A DNA stretch of 5,432 bases. Source: Clostridia bacterium. GTDB taxonomy: Bacteria; Bacillota; Clostridia; Oscillospirales; UBA644. Positions within the stretch are counted from its first letter, which is position 1, and the number at the start of each line of letters is the position of its first letter. Both the position numbers and the translations under genes were made by a program. Below the pieces are notes generated by a model. It was not told where the DNA came from. It ran no database searches and was given only the letters and a program-made list of their open reading frames with translations. The stretch covers positions 1-5,432 of the forward strand of contig JAFPBP010000040.1 of assembly GCA_017424085.1 (NCBI GenBank). Direction: 5' to 3'. Of this stretch, positions 5,347-5,432 are shown piece by piece.

Positions 5347-5420
5347 ATGAATTGCCCTAAATGGCATGAATTGGCTTGCGCCGTGAATTGAACTTCGTTC
5401 ATGAATTGCCTTCGGCATGA
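5347..5420. repeat. Array of RTGAATTG motifs, each followed by a mini-hairpin
   Basis: ATGAATTG occurs at 5347, 5366 and 5401, GTGAATTG at 5383, and a partial ATGA copy at 5417, giving steps of 19, 17, 18 and 16 bases. The bases between copies form short stems: TGCC/GGCA (5353-5356 with 5363-5366), GGC/GCC (5373-5375 with 5380-5382), TGAAC/GTTCA (5389-5393 with 5397-5401) and TGCC/GGCA (5407-5410 with 5414-5417). The arms differ from unit to unit but always pair. The end at 5421-5432 no longer matches; it may be the edge of the array or a diverged unit, and the window stops there. No coding sense is apparent. Confidence 0.75.
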
Positions 5421-5432
5421 TAAAGCATAGCA

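Noticed and set aside
5074..5418. Minus-strand open frame of 114 codons beginning inside the repeat array
   Set aside because: It runs through the array, the long hairpin and the oxidoreductase promoter, then overlaps the oxidoreductase in another frame. It has no ribosome site and its product looks like translated repeats.
5347..5420. CRISPR array
   Set aside because: The units are only 16-19 bases long in total, there are no unique spacers of 25-40 bases, and the between-motif bases are self-complementary rather than foreign.

Overview
The window looks like chromosomal DNA from an anaerobic Gram-positive of the class Clostridia, probably an uncultured gut or rumen lineage. The evidence is strong AGGAGG-type ribosome binding sites on every gene, textbook housekeeping (sigma-A) promoters with TTGACA boxes, tight rho-independent terminators, a TTG start, Gram-positive style surface proteins, and a cysteine-rich protein of a type I associate with Clostridia. 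Base composition is moderate. I cannot name the genus.

Layout from left to right. Bases 1-100 hold two stacked terminator hairpins. Bases 101-1351 (minus) encode a secreted, membrane-anchored surface protein with a beta-sandwich-like region, a fibronectin type III domain, a Ser/Thr linker and a C-terminal membrane anchor; it has its own promoter at 1406-1435. A strong terminator at 1553-1591 closes a two-gene minus-strand operon (promoter 2990-3018). That operon consists of a membrane-tethered phosphodiester glycosidase (NAGPA) family protein with an Asp/Thr repeat linker (1821-2960, TTG start) and a 71-residue two-helix membrane protein (1609-1824) coupled to it by an ATGA overlap. Divergent from it, bases 3115-3975 (plus) encode a 286-residue protein with 23 cysteines, of unknown function. 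It converges on a Gfo/Idh/MocA family oxidoreductase (4062-5183, minus), and the two share a long bidirectional terminator hairpin at 3992-4037.

The right edge (5247-5432) has no credible gene. It holds a T-tract terminator-like structure, a long imperfect hairpin (5294-5345), and then a small array of an RTGAATTG motif repeated every 16-19 bases. Each copy is followed by a mini-hairpin whose arms change sequence while keeping their pairing. This is the least ordinary part of the window and runs off its right end.

The genes do not form one obvious pathway. The two cell-surface units (101-1351 and 1609-2960) point to envelope or glycan functions, and the oxidoreductase probably acts on a sugar or inositol-type substrate. 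Any link between them is inference from proximity only.
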